The notes: generated by a model from the sequence alone, not told the origin. Positions 17,357 to 26,027 are shown, counted from the stretch's first letter. The stretch is DNA of 64,000 nt from Streptomyces fradiae ATCC 10745 = DSM 40063 (GCF_008704425.1 NZ_CP023696.1:124001-188000), one strand, 5' to 3'. Numbers and translations: made by a program.

Positions 17357-19806
17357 TGGCGATGGACACGCCGCTGCGAACGTTCACCGAGAGCCCGGAG
17401 GACCCCTTCTCGCTGCACCGGGCGGCCGCGGCCGTCCTCGACGCGCGCGGGACGGTCGTCGGCTGGAGCGCTCTCGCCGGGGAACTGCTCGGCTACCGGC
17501 CGCGGGACGTCATCGGCCGCGCCGCGCGGGACGTGCTGATCGCCCCCGGCGACCGCCGGGCCGCCGCGGCGGCGGTCCGCTCCTGCACGGGGGCGGGCGG
17601 CTGGTTCGGGGTGCTGCCGGTGCGCCGCAAGGACGGGGGGACGCTGCGGCTGGGCTTCCGCGCGCGGCTCGTCGTGCGGGAGGGGGACCGCGAGGAGTGG
17701 TTCCTGGTGGGCGCCCCGGCGGACGAGGTGGTCCAGTGGGAGACCGACCGGTCGCTGCTGGACGGCTTCTTCCGCCGCTGCCCCATCGGTATCGCCGTGC
17801 ACGGTCCCGAACTGGACATCCTGCGGGTGAACCGGGCCATCGCCCGGTTCGCGGACGCGCCCGCCGAGTCGCTGCGCGGGGCGCGGATGGGTGACTTCCT
17901 GGTGCCGACCGACGCGCGGACCGCGGAGCGCGCGCTGCGGTCGGTCGTGGAGAGCGGACGTCCGCTGATCTTCACCGAGCAGCCGGCCAGGATGCGCACC
18001 GACCCGCCCGGCCGGGAGCGCTTCGTGGCCGTCTCGGCGTTCCGCATGCAGGACCCGGCGGGCGAGGTGCTGGGCGTCACGCAGATCGTGGAGGACGTGA
18101 CCGACCGGGAGCGGGCCCGGCGGCGGCTCGCCCTGCTGAACGACGCCAGCGAGCGCATCGGCACGACGCTCGACGTCACCCGTACGGCTCAGGAGCTGGC
18201 GCGGGTCGCGGTTCCGGGGCTCGCGGACTGCGTGGCCGTCGACCTGCTGGAGCCGGTCGTAGCGGGCGGCGAGCCGGGCCCGGCCGCGTCGGGGCGGCTG
18301 TGCCGGGCGGCGCTGAGCTGCGTCACGGACAGGCCGCCGCCCGCGGTGCGGCGGGCGGACGGCGAGGCGGTGTTCGCACCGGACCCGGTGCAGGCGCGGG
18401 TCCTGCGGGAGCGCCGGCCGGTCCTGGAGACGGGCCTGGCGGGCGCGGCACCCGCGGCGCCGGGGGCGGAGGCGGACGCGCACTCGCTGGTCGCGGTGCC
18501 GCTCAGCGCGCGGGGCGCCCTGCTGGGCGTGGTGAGCATGTGGCGGGCGTACCGGCCGGACGCGTTCGAGGAGGACGACCTGACCCTGGCGGCGGAGTTC
18601 GCGGCGCGTGCCGCGGTCTCCATCGACAACGCCCGCCGCTACACACAGCAGCGGACGGCGGCGCTGTCGCTGCAGCGCAGCCTCCTGCCGGCGCAGGTGC
18701 CGGAGCACCCCGCGGTGGAGGTCGCCCACCGCTACCTGCCGGCGGGCGGGGTGACGGACGTCGGCGGCGACTGGTTCGACGTGATCCCGCTGTCCGGCGC
18801 CCGGGTCGCCCTGGTCGTCGGGGACGTGGTCGGGCACGGCGTCCCGGCGGCGGCGACGATGGGGCGGCTGCGCACGGCGGTGCACACGCTGGCCGGGCTC
18901 GACCTGGAGCCGGACGAGGTGCTGTCCCAGCTGGACGACCTGGTGGGGCGGATCGCCGGGGAGCAGCAGGCGAGGGGCCCGGACGCCGGGGAGCAGATCG
19001 TGGGCGCCAGCTGCCTGTACGCCGTGTACGACCCGGTGTCGCGGCGCTGCTCGCTGGCGCGGGCCGGGCATCCGCCGCCGGTGGTGGTGACCCCGGGCGG
19101 GCGGCCGGTGCTCGCCGGGCTGCCGGAGGGGCCGCCGCTCGGGCTCGGCGGGCTGCCGTTCGAGAGCACCGAGTTCGAACTGCCGGAGGGCAGCCTGCTC
19201 GCGCTGTACACGGACGGGCTCGTCGAGTCGGGCCGGTGCGACGTGGACGACGGCCTGGAGCTGCTGTACGGCGTGCTGGGCGGCCCGGAGCGGGACCTGG
19301 ACGCGCTGTGCGCCGCGGTGACGCGGACCGTGCTGCCCGAGCACCCCACCGACGACATGGCCGTCCTGCTGGCGCGGACCCGGGTCCTCGGCGACGACCG
19401 GGTGGCCACCTGGGAGCTGCCGGCCGAGCCGACGGCGGCCCAGCGGGCACGGCGGCTGACGGCGGACCAGCTGACGGAGTGGGGGCTGCACGACCTGGTG
19501 TTCACCACGGAGCTGATCGTGAGCGAACTGGTGACCAACGCCTACCGGTACGCCTCCGGGCCGCTGCGGCTCCGGCTGATCCGCGACCCCGCCCTGATCT
19601 GCGAGGTGTCCGACGGCAGTACGACCGCCCCGCACCTGCGCCGGGCCCGCACGACCGACGAGGGCGGGCGCGGGCTGTTCCTGGTCGCCCAGCTCACCGA
19701 GCGGTGGGGGGCCCGCTACACCCGCGACGGCAAGACGGTGTGGACGGAGCAGCCCCTCCCCGACGGTCGCGGGCCGCTCCCCGCCGCGGGTACGGGCGGC
19801 CGCTGA
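17356..19806 (+). CDS. PAS-GAF-SpoIIE phosphatase with anti-sigma-type kinase domain
   Basis: An 816-residue multidomain regulator. PAS domains occupy residues about 15-260 (VLDARGTVVGWSALAGELLG; PIGIAVHGPELDILRVN). A GAF domain follows at about 260-430 (DDLTLAAEFAARAAVSIDNA), then a PP2C/SpoIIE phosphatase (SLLPAQVPEHPAVEVAHRYL; DVGGDWFDVIPL; VVGDVVGHG; LALYTDGLVES). At the C-terminus sits a HATPase_c/RsbW-like domain (FTTELIVSELVTNAYRYA; GGRGLFLVAQL). Such proteins act in sigma-factor partner-switching, dephosphorylating anti-anti-sigma factors. Starts at 17356 (overlapping the leader stop) or 17362 (better spacing to GAGGG) are both possible. No target is encoded nearby. Confidence 0.93.
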   Translation: MAMDTPLRTFTESPEDPFSLHRAAAAVLDARGTVVGWSALAGELLGYRPRDVIGRAARDVLIAPGDRRAAAAAVRSCTGAGGWFGVLPVRRKDGGTLRLGFRARLVVREGDREEWFLVGAPADEVVQWETDRSLLDGFFRRCPIGIAVHGPELDILRVNRAIARFADAPAESLRGARMGDFLVPTDARTAERALRSVVESGRPLIFTEQPARMRTDPPGRERFVAVSAFRMQDPAGEVLGVTQIVEDVTDRERARRRLALLNDASERIGTTLDVTRTAQELARVAVPGLADCVAVDLLEPVVAGGEPGPAASGRLCRAALSCVTDRPPPAVRRADGEAVFAPDPVQARVLRERRPVLETGLAGAAPAAPGAEADAHSLVAVPLSARGALLGVVSMWRAYRPDAFEEDDLTLAAEFAARAAVSIDNARRYTQQRTAALSLQRSLLPAQVPEHPAVEVAHRYLPAGGVTDVGGDWFDVIPLSGARVALVVGDVVGHGVPAAATMGRLRTAVHTLAGLDLEPDEVLSQLDDLVGRIAGEQQARGPDAGEQIVGASCLYAVYDPVSRRCSLARAGHPPPVVVTPGGRPVLAGLPEGPPLGLGGLPFESTEFELPEGSLLALYTDGLVESGRCDVDDGLELLYGVLGGPERDLDALCAAVTRTVLPEHPTDDMAVLLARTRVLGDDRVATWELPAEPTAAQRARRLTADQLTEWGLHDLVFTTELIVSELVTNAYRYASGPLRLRLIRDPALICEVSDGSTTAPHLRRARTTDEGGRGLFLVAQLTERWGARYTRDGKTVWTEQPLPDGRGPLPAAGTGGR

Positions 19807-19997
19807 CCGGCGGAGGCGGTGGGGGCGGGGGCCGTACGGGGCGTGCGCCGCCCGGCGGGCGTGCGGGCCGGGCGCCCCCGCCGCCGGTGCGGCGCGATGC
19901 GGCGCGGACCCGGCCCCGCGCCGGTCCTACGCCGCCCTCGGGTGGACGCGGGGCCCGGCGCGGGCCGTGGGGGTCCGCGCCGGGCCGGTGCGCGCCG

Positions 19998-20837
19998 TCA
20001 GGAGGCCCTGCGGCGGCGGGTGGTGAGGAAGCAGGCCGCGGTGATGCCGGCGGCGGCCACGCTGGCCAGGGTCTGCGGCAGCACGTTGCGCTCCTGCGCG
20101 GTCGTGTCACCGCCGTGGCCGTGGTGGCTGACGGTCGACTTGGACAGGCCCGCCTCGATCTGCTGCTCGGTCGGCGCCTTCGGGACGGAGGCGGCCCTCG
20201 CCCCGGAGTACGTGACGTCGGAGCAGCTGTAGAACGCCTCGGGGCTGTCGTTGCGCTGCCAGATCTTGTAGAGGATGTGGCGGCCGGTGCGCTGCGGGAG
20301 GTTGCCGTCGAACTCGTACCAGCCCGTCGGCGCGGTCCGGGCGACGTTCGCCACGGCGACCGGGGTCTGTTCGAGGTCCGACCACTTCAGCGGCTTGGTG
20401 GGGTCGTATCCCTCCTTGGTGATGTAGACGGTCATCGTGCCGGGGTGGGCGGCGGTGACGCGGTACCTGAAGTGCAGCGGGCCGGCGGAGACGGGCGTGG
20501 CGGCCCAGTCGGTGCGGCCCCAGTCGAGCGCCTTGTACTTCTCGCGGTTGGCGGAGCACAGCTTGCCGTCGGGGATCAGCTGGCGGTGCTGCCCGTTGGC
20601 GTTGGCGATGTTGACCTCGTTCCAGTCGTAGAGCGGCTGGGTGCCGCTCGTCGCGACCAGGTCCTTGCACACCTGGGTGTCCGGGTGCTCGGGGCCCTCG
20701 GCGTAGCAGGCCGCGACCCGGCTGACGGGGCCGTACATCGTGCCGTGCGCCGACGCCTGCGCGGGGGTCAGGACGATCAGCAGGGGGGCCACCGCGGCGG
20801 CTGCCGCCGCTGTGCGGGTGGTCTTGCTCAGTGACAT
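19998..20837 (-). CDS. AA10 lytic polysaccharide monooxygenase (chitin/cellulose-active)
   Basis: A secreted copper monooxygenase of 279 aa. The signal peptide ends at AQASA, making His31 the mature N-terminus (HGTMYGPVSRVAACYAEGPE). His31 and His131 (TAAHPGTMTVYITK) form the copper histidine brace. The blocks WGRTDWAATPVSAGPLHFRY and HILYKIWQRNDSPEAFYSC-SDV are typical of the family. After the catalytic domain comes a linker and a C-terminal anchor: LPQT, a hydrophobic stretch (LASVAAAGITAACFL) and RRRR. This resembles a cell-wall sorting signal or a membrane anchor. The ATG at 20837 is chosen. A DasR-like site lies 60 nt upstream, suggesting control by N-acetylglucosamine. Confidence 0.92.
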   Translation of the reverse strand: MSLSKTTRTAAAAAAVAPLLIVLTPAQASAHGTMYGPVSRVAACYAEGPEHPDTQVCKDLVATSGTQPLYDWNEVNIANANGQHRQLIPDGKLCSANREKYKALDWGRTDWAATPVSAGPLHFRYRVTAAHPGTMTVYITKEGYDPTKPLKWSDLEQTPVAVANVARTAPTGWYEFDGNLPQRTGRHILYKIWQRNDSPEAFYSCSDVTYSGARAASVPKAPTEQQIEAGLSKSTVSHHGHGGDTTAQERNVLPQTLASVAAAGITAACFLTTRRRRAS

Positions 20838-20896
20838 GTGGGGGGTCCCTTCCTCGGGTGGGGGACTCAAGTCGGGCGGCTCGCAAGCAGCTTGGC

Positions 20897-20913
20897 ATTG
20901 GACTAGACCAAGT
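20897..20913 (-). promoter_or_regulatory. DasR-responsive element (dre) candidate
   Basis: ATTGGACTAGACCAAGT contains TGGACTAGACCA, one mismatch from the dre core TGGTCTAGACCA, with matching flanks (TTGG...CCAA). It lies about 60 nt upstream of the LPMO start. DasR, the GntR-family repressor responding to GlcN-6-P, controls chitinolytic genes in streptomycetes. Confidence 0.65.
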
Positions 20914-21016
20914 TCAAGGGGTGCGGCGGGACTTCCCGCCGTGTCGCCGCCGCGGCGGCGTCGTTGCTCAGGTCGGCTGGAGAGCAGCCGTCCCCGCCTC
21001 ATCCCAGGAGTGACAC

Positions 21017-21295
21017 ATGAGCATCCGCACCGGCACCCGCCTCCTCACGGTCTGCGCCGCAGTCGCCGGCGCGGGGATGGCCGCGGCCGTTCCCGCCTCG
21101 GCCGCCGGGGCGCCCCCCGCGTCGGTCGGCGCGCCGGTCGTCTCCGACCTCAACACCACCGGACTGCTGGGAGCGCAGCCGCAGGGCGAGGGGCGCTCCG
21201 AGGGCCGGCCCGCCGGCCTCCCGGTCGGCGGCGGCCTCCTCGGCGGCCTGCCGGCGGGCGGCCTGCCGACCGGCGGCCTCCCCCTGGGCGGCTGA
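21017..21295 (+). CDS. Small secreted protein, unknown function
   Basis: A 92-residue protein with a clear Sec signal peptide (MSIRTGTRLLTVCAAVAG then AGMAAAVPASAAG; cleavage near residue 30). The mature part is short and ends in Gly/Leu/Pro repeats (GGGLLGGLPAGG, LPTGGLPLGG), a style common among streptomycete small exported proteins. The start ATG at 21017 follows AGGAG. It diverges from the LPMO gene, sharing a 179-bp promoter region that holds the DasR-like site. No domain is recognised. Confidence 0.7.
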   Translation: MSIRTGTRLLTVCAAVAGAGMAAAVPASAAGAPPASVGAPVVSDLNTTGLLGAQPQGEGRSEGRPAGLPVGGGLLGGLPAGGLPTGGLPLGG

Positions 21296-21314
21296 CCGGC
21301 CGCCCCGCGCCCAC

Positions 21315-21380
21315 GGCCCCGCCCCCTGTCCCGGGCCGGACGCCTCCGGCCCCGCCCCCTGTCCCGGGCCGGACGGCTCC
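21315..21380. repeat. 33-bp tandem duplication
   Basis: Two adjacent 33-bp copies, starting GGCCCCGCCCCCTGTCCCGG, at 21315-21347 and 21348-21380, differing at one position. Confidence 0.9.
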
Positions 21381-21778
21381 GGCCCAGGACCCCGCGCCGG
21401 TCGCTCTCGCGGGAGGCGGCCCGGCCCGCCTCCTCCCCTCCGGGCCCGGCCCGTGCGCCCGTGTCCCCCACTCCCCCGGCACGCCCCCGCCGGGGGGGTG
21501 TAGGGGTGGGACAGGGGTTTCCCTCTTTCCCCGGGACCGCCACCCACGGTTCACTGTCGGTCACCCCGCAGGAGAAACACCTGTTCACCGTCCGTCCCGA
21601 AGGACTTGTCTTGACCGTCATCCCCGCCCGCGCCGCGCCGCCCCCGCGGCCGTCCGCGTCGCCGTCGACACGGCACGCCGCGCTCGGCGCGCGGGCGCTC
21701 CCGACTCCGTTCACCGCCCCGCCGTAGGGCCGAACGGATGAACGCGGGACGTGCCGTACGTCCCGCACCGTGACGAGG

Positions 21779-21825
21779 AACCCGGTCCCCGGTTGATCAG
21801 GGGAGACCCGGGGACCGGGTTCCCG
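21779..21825. promoter_or_regulatory. Perfect 16-bp hairpin in leader of rodlin-like gene
   Basis: GGAACCCGGTCCCCGG pairs perfectly with its complement at 21810-21825 across a 15-nt loop. It ends 18 nt before the start codon at 21844, close to the ribosome binding site. A terminator of an upstream transcript or a leader structure controlling the next gene are both possible. A second hairpin (GCGGGACG/CGTCCCGC) lies just upstream. Confidence 0.6.
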
Positions 21826-21843
21826 ATCACGCGAGGGAGAACC

Positions 21844-22053
21844 ATGATCAAGAAGGTCCTGGCGGCCGCAGGGGTGGCCGCCGCGGCGGTGGGCGTGTGC
21901 GCACCGGCGGCGTGCGCCGTGGGAGAGGACAACGTGAGCACGAAGAACGGCAACTTCTCCGTGCAGTCCTACGGCAACACGGGCACCGGGGAGGCCGGCG
22001 CCCCGCTCCGCACGGCGGAGTGGGACCCGGCCCTCCTGCGGGCGCTGCGGTGA
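21844..22053 (+). CDS. Rodlin-like small secreted protein, shortened
   Basis: A 69-residue exported protein. The signal peptide MIKKVLAAAGVAAAAVGVCA and the early mature sequence (GEDNVSTKNGNFSVQSYGN) resemble the N-terminus of rodlins (RdlA/RdlB, about 130 aa), which organise chaplin fibres on aerial hyphae. After GNTGTG the similarity stops: the expected conserved MSPQ...NKPC region is absent and the protein ends in EWDPALLRALR. It may be a truncated remnant or a distinct short family. The ATG at 21844 has GAGGGAGA upstream. The rodlin assignment rests on recall of the family and is tentative. Confidence 0.6.
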   Translation: MIKKVLAAAGVAAAAVGVCAPAACAVGEDNVSTKNGNFSVQSYGNTGTGEAGAPLRTAEWDPALLRALR

Positions 22054-22126
22054 GGAGGGCCGCGCGGGCGGCCGACGGGTGATCGTCCCGTCACCGTCCC
22101 GCGCGGACACCGCGAGCGCCGGAGTC

Positions 22127-22161
22127 CGGCCCCGGTCCCCCTTGGGGGGCCGGGGCCGTTT
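22127..22161 (+). terminator. Terminator-like hairpin
   Basis: CGGCCCCGG plus a C5 run pairs with a G6 run plus CCGGGGCCG around a TT loop, followed by TTT. It lies 74 nt downstream of the rodlin-like gene. Confidence 0.75.
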
Positions 22162-22429
22162 CGTGCGCCCCGACCTCACGGCCCCTCCGGCCGGACCGGC
22201 CCCCGCCTCCCCGCCCGGCCACCGGTCCGGCCGCCGGTCCGGCCGCCGGTGTGCTTCGCCCGTACGGGGACGAGCGCGGCCCGCGCGGGTGACCCGGGTG
22301 GCGGGGCGGCCGGCCGTGTGGGGGGCTGGTGGCTAGGGGAGGCAACCCCGGCGGCCCGGCCCGCATCTTCCGTGTGCGGCGGGTGCCGGAGGGGCGTCCC
22401 GCACCGGCGTGCGTGGAGTGGGTCAGCGA
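22162..22429. other. Gap upstream of the glycosyltransferase
   Basis: About 270 bp of GC-rich DNA after the hairpin, with no recognisable gene; it must hold the glycosyltransferase promoter, which I could not pinpoint. Confidence 0.4.
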
Positions 22430-23410
22430 ATGGTGGATGTATCGGTCGTCGTCCCGTGCTTCGACGAGGGCGAGGTGGTCGGCGACTTCCACGCGGCGGT
22501 GGTGGCCGCGCTGGAGCCGACCGGGGCGGTCTTCGAGATCGCCTACGTGGACGACGGCAGCCGCGACGCGACGGTGGAGCGGCTGCGGGAGCTCGCGGGC
22601 GCCGACGGGCGGGTGCGGTACACCTCGTTCAGCCGGAACTTCGGCAAGGAGGCGGCCATGCTCGCCGGGATGCGCATGGCGCGGGGTGACTGCGTCGTCC
22701 TGATGGACGCCGACCTCCAGCACCCGCCGGAGCTGCTGCCGCGCATGCTGGAGCTGCGCCGGCACGGCTACGACCAGGTGGTGGCGCGCCGGGACCGCAC
22801 CGGCGAGGGCGCGGTCCGCAAGGCACTCAGCCGCGCCTACTACCGGCTGGTGCGGCGGTTCATGGAGGTGGAGGTCGTCGACGGGGCCGGGGACTTCCGG
22901 CTGCTGTCGCGGCGCGCCGTGGACGCGGTGCTGTCGCTGCCGGAGAGCAACCGCTTCTCCAAGGGCCTGTTCTCGTGGATCGGCTTCGACACGGTCACCT
23001 TCCGCTACGAGAACGCGGCGCGGGCGGCGGGCGTGTCCAAGTGGGGCGGCAGGCGGCTGCTGAACTACGGCATCGACGGGCTGCTGTCGTTCAACAGCCG
23101 CCCGCTGCGCCTGGCCGTCCACACGGGGCTGTGGCTGTTCCTGTCGGCCCTCGCGTACGCGGTGTGGATCGTGGCGAACGCGCTGCTCGACGGGGTGGAC
23201 ACGCCCGGCTACGCCACGCTGATCACGGCGATCGTGGGGCTGAGCGGGGTGCAGCTCGCGACCCTCGGGGTGATCGGCGAGTACGTCGGGCGGATCTACC
23301 ACGAGGCGAAGCGGCGCCCGCACTACGTGGTGCGGGAGACCGAGCGGGACGCCCCGGGCCGCCCCGCCGGCCCCTCCCCCGGCACCGCCGCGCGCGCCGC
23401 CCGGCACTGA
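22430..23410 (+). CDS. GT2 polyprenyl-phosphate glycosyltransferase (GtrB/DPM1-like)
   Basis: A 326-residue GT2 enzyme. The N-terminal GT-A domain has [17 protein letters not shown], the nucleotide-binding [13 protein letters not shown] (residues 40-52) and the metal-binding [16 protein letters not shown] (DAD at 93-95). Also present is [15 protein letters not shown]. Two C-terminal membrane helices follow (about residues 225-290). This layout matches enzymes that load a sugar onto undecaprenyl phosphate. It is convergent with a large polytopic membrane protein, a possible acceptor-side partner. The ATG at 22430 is chosen; ribosome binding is weak (GGAG 12 nt away). Confidence 0.9.
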   Translation: MVDVSVVVPCFDEGEVVGDFHAAVVAALEPTGAVFEIAYVDDGSRDATVERLRELAGADGRVRYTSFSRNFGKEAAMLAGMRMARGDCVVLMDADLQHPPELLPRMLELRRHGYDQVVARRDRTGEGAVRKALSRAYYRLVRRFMEVEVVDGAGDFRLLSRRAVDAVLSLPESNRFSKGLFSWIGFDTVTFRYENAARAAGVSKWGGRRLLNYGIDGLLSFNSRPLRLAVHTGLWLFLSALAYAVWIVANALLDGVDTPGYATLITAIVGLSGVQLATLGVIGEYVGRIYHEAKRRPHYVVRETERDAPGRPAGPSPGTAARAARH

Positions 23411-23426
23411 GCCCCGGGGACCCGCC

Positions 23427-24932
23427 CTACGGGGCGGCGCGCCCGTCGGTGACCCGGTCCAGTCGGTAGTAGTCGGCGACGCAGTCGGCCGGCCACCGGT
23501 TCCTGCCGCCGGCGCCGAACGGCTCGAGCATCCGGCTCACGCTGTTCGGCGTGTACGGGGCGGTACGGGCCCCGCTCGCCGCGCGCTCCCTCAGGAACCG
23601 GTCCTGGGCGTCCCACCGCTCGGCGCGGGCCCGCATGTCGCCGCCGAGGCCGTACAGCGGCACGGCGAGGCCCGCCACGGTCGCGGCGCACACGGCGGCG
23701 CAGACGGCGGCCACGCCGCAGCGGGCGCGCGCCGGGCGCCCGGCGCGGCGCACGGCCCGCCCGGCGAGGGCGCCGGCCGCGGTGAGCAGCAGGACGTACA
23801 GCAGCAGGTAGTCGTTCCAGGTGCGCTCCGTGGTCAGGACGCGGGTGCCGAAGACCGGGTACGTGATGACGGTGCACAGGTAGCCGGAGACGAGGAAGGC
23901 CAGCGCGCCGAGCGCCAGCAGCCGCAGCGGGCGGCAGGGCGGCGGGGCGGCGGGCCCGGCGTCCGGGCCGCGGCGGGCCAGCAGGCCCAGCAGCGCACCG
24001 GCGGCGACGGCTCCCGCGTAGGTCCACGTGGTGAGGACGGTCGCGAGGACGCGGGCGAACAGTTCGAGCGAGGTGACCAGGGAGTCCGGGGCGAGCATGG
24101 AGACGGACTCGGCGTCGTAGCGCTCCCGGCGGTTGCGCGAGCCGGGGGAGGTGACCAGCAGCAGCGTGCCGGCGGCGACGCCCGCCGCGCCGGTGAGCGC
24201 CCACACGCGGACGAAGCGCCGGACGCGCTCGGCGAGCACCCACGGCGCGAGGACGACGACGGCGCCGAGCACGACCAGGGCGACGACGGACGCCTCCTCG
24301 GACAGCGTGCCCAGGAAGACCCCGGCCACCAGGGCGGTGACGAGGGCGGCGGCCCGGCCGCGCCGTGAGCGCGCCGCGAGCAGCGGCAGGGCCGCGCCGG
24401 CGGCGAGCACCGGGGCGAGGGTGTGGGAGACCGAGGCGGCGGGCCAGTAGAAGGTCTTGTACGTGTTGGGGGTGGCGAGCAGGAAGAGGGCGGTCGCCAC
24501 GGCGGCGGTCAGCAGCGCCGTCCCCCGCGGCGCCCGAAGACCGGCGCGGCGCAGCAGCAGGGCGGTGAGGGCCCACAGCAGCCCCAGCATGACGGCGGCG
24601 CTGACGGCGGCGTACGCCTGGTGGCCGGCGACGGGGAACTTCGCGTAGAGGCCGACGAGGAGGCCGTTGGCGAGGCGGCCGTTGTCGGTGGCGTAGAACC
24701 GCTCGACGATGCCGGCCACGCCGTGGTCGCGCACCAGCGGCAGGAAGCACCACTCGTCGGCCGAGGGGCGGACGTACCAGCCGAGCGCGCCCGCCGCCGC
24801 CAGCAGTGCGAGGGGCAGGGCCGCGAGGGCGGCGACCGCCGCCCTGACGGCGGGCCGGGCGGGGAGCGGTCCCCGGCCGTCGCGCCTCTCCTCGTCGTCG
24901 GGGTCGGTGACGCGGGGCGCGCCGACGGCCAT
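23427..24932 (-). CDS. Polytopic membrane protein (DUF6056-like, glycosyltransferase-associated)
   Basis: A 501-residue integral membrane protein with about ten hydrophobic helices. A short cytoplasmic N-terminus is followed by a TM and a first extracytoplasmic loop, RPSADEWCFLPLVRDHGVAG, with acidic and aromatic residues. The block ATPNTYKTFYWPAASVSHTL appears in the middle, and a soluble C-terminal domain of about 80 residues. The topology and the DEW motif resemble GT-C-type membrane glycosyltransferases or DUF6056 proteins. With the facing GtrB-like gene ending 16 bp away, a role in transferring lipid-linked sugar to a surface glycan is plausible but inferred. The ATG at 24932 is used; a GTG 6 nt upstream is also possible. 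Confidence 0.8.
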   Translation of the reverse strand: MAVGAPRVTDPDDEERRDGRGPLPARPAVRAAVAALAALPLALLAAAGALGWYVRPSADEWCFLPLVRDHGVAGIVERFYATDNGRLANGLLVGLYAKFPVAGHQAYAAVSAAVMLGLLWALTALLLRRAGLRAPRGTALLTAAVATALFLLATPNTYKTFYWPAASVSHTLAPVLAAGAALPLLAARSRRGRAAALVTALVAGVFLGTLSEEASVVALVVLGAVVVLAPWVLAERVRRFVRVWALTGAAGVAAGTLLLVTSPGSRNRRERYDAESVSMLAPDSLVTSLELFARVLATVLTTWTYAGAVAAGALLGLLARRGPDAGPAAPPPCRPLRLLALGALAFLVSGYLCTVITYPVFGTRVLTTERTWNDYLLLYVLLLTAAGALAGRAVRRAGRPARARCGVAAVCAAVCAATVAGLAVPLYGLGGDMRARAERWDAQDRFLRERAASGARTAPYTPNSVSRMLEPFGAGGRNRWPADCVADYYRLDRVTDGRAAP

Positions 24933-25157
24933 TCTCACCACTGCCTTTCCGGGGGAAGCACTGATCCGACACCGTAGAGGGGTTTTCCGGCCCCGCCGTT
25001 CCCCGGCGCCACGGCACGCCGGGCGACCCGTACCCCATGAAAAGCTGCGAAAAGGGCACTCAGGGGGTGACAGGTGACAGGATGGACACCCGCGCGCCCC
25101 GGAGGCGGGACGAGCCACAGGACAGGACCGGCGAGGCGACACCGGGATGGTTGGCAC

Positions 25158-26027
25158 ATGACCAGAGAACCGACAGCGGCCGCGACCTCGGAGGCGGCGG
25201 TGACGAGCGGCGCGGTGTACGGCGCGCCGTGCTGGGTGAGCCTGATGACCCGCGACCTGCGGGCGGCTCACGACTTCTACGGGGCCGTGATGGGGTGGAG
25301 GTTCCGGCCCGCGCGGCTGGGTGAGGACTTCAGCGTGGCACTGTCGGGCGGCAAGGCGATCGCCGGGATCGGGGCGCTGGCGTCGGCGTTCCACGTGGCG
25401 GTGGCCTGGACGCCGTACTTCGCGGTCCGCGACGCGGACGCGACGGCGGCGCGGATCCGGGAGCGCAGCGGCACGGTGGCCGTCGGGCCGGTCGCGTTCG
25501 TGATGGGGCGGGGGGCGCTCGCGGCGGACCGGGACGGCGCGGTCTTCGGCATCTGGGAGGGCGAGCTGCCCACCGGGTGGGAGGGGTGGCGGTCGGCCGC
25601 CCCGGCGTGGGCGCGGCTGCACACACGGGACGCCTTCGAGGCGGCGATCTTCTACGGCGAGGTCCTGGAGTGGGCCTGCGGGCGGCCGGACTGCTGCGAC
25701 GTGGAGTACGCGGGCGACGAGGTCGTGCTGCGCAGCGCCGGACGGGCGGTGGCACGGCTGTCCTCGGGCGCCCTGGAGGAGGCCCCGGACCCGGCGATCC
25801 GGCCGCGGTGGCAGGTGCACTTCCCGGTATCGGACGTCGAGGAGCGGGTGACGGCCGCGCTGCGCCACGGCGGCACGGTGATCACCCACGAGCCGGGGGT
25901 GCAGGCGACGCTGCGTGACCCGGACGGCGGTCTGTTCACCCTGACGGACGCCGGTACCGCGGACACCACGGGCCCCGGCACCGACCTCGCGGACGCGGAC
26001 GCGGCCACCATGGAGCCGCCGGACTGA
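25158..26027 (+). CDS. VOC (glyoxalase/bleomycin-resistance superfamily) protein, two domains
   Basis: A 289-residue protein with two vicinal-oxygen-chelate repeats. Repeat one runs about residues 20-135 (PCWVSLMTRDLRAAHDFYGA; MGWRFRPARLGEDFS; DRDGAVFGIWEGELP). Repeat two runs about 145-270 (AWARLHTRDAFEAAIFYGEV; DPDGGLFTLTDAG). Each repeat has the DFYG or FYGEVL and D-x-DG-x-F pattern. Members range from metal-dependent dioxygenases and glyoxalases to drug-binding proteins, so the reaction is unknown. It starts at ATG 25158 and has no operon partners; a 20-residue Asp/Ala tail follows the second domain. Confidence 0.85.
   Translation: MTREPTAAATSEAAVTSGAVYGAPCWVSLMTRDLRAAHDFYGAVMGWRFRPARLGEDFSVALSGGKAIAGIGALASAFHVAVAWTPYFAVRDADATAARIRERSGTVAVGPVAFVMGRGALAADRDGAVFGIWEGELPTGWEGWRSAAPAWARLHTRDAFEAAIFYGEVLEWACGRPDCCDVEYAGDEVVLRSAGRAVARLSSGALEEAPDPAIRPRWQVHFPVSDVEERVTAALRHGGTVITHEPGVQATLRDPDGGLFTLTDAGTADTTGPGTDLADADAATMEPPD

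Larger units (their letters stand above)
21296..21843. other. Long intergenic region upstream of rodlin-like gene
   Basis: 548 bp without a convincing gene. It holds a 33-bp tandem duplication and two hairpins near its right end (21747-21767 and 21779-21825). A TTG-initiated frame at 21611 after GAAGGAC is possible but low-complexity. Confidence 0.5.

Noticed and set aside
13579-19806. Plus-strand open frame of more than 2000 codons
   Set aside because: It runs through the lipoprotein and FUSC genes out of frame; only its end is real coding sequence (phosphatase).
21611-21727. TTG-initiated small gene upstream of the rodlin-like gene
   Set aside because: Low-complexity Pro/Ala/Arg translation, uncertain ribosome binding site and no recognisable feature.
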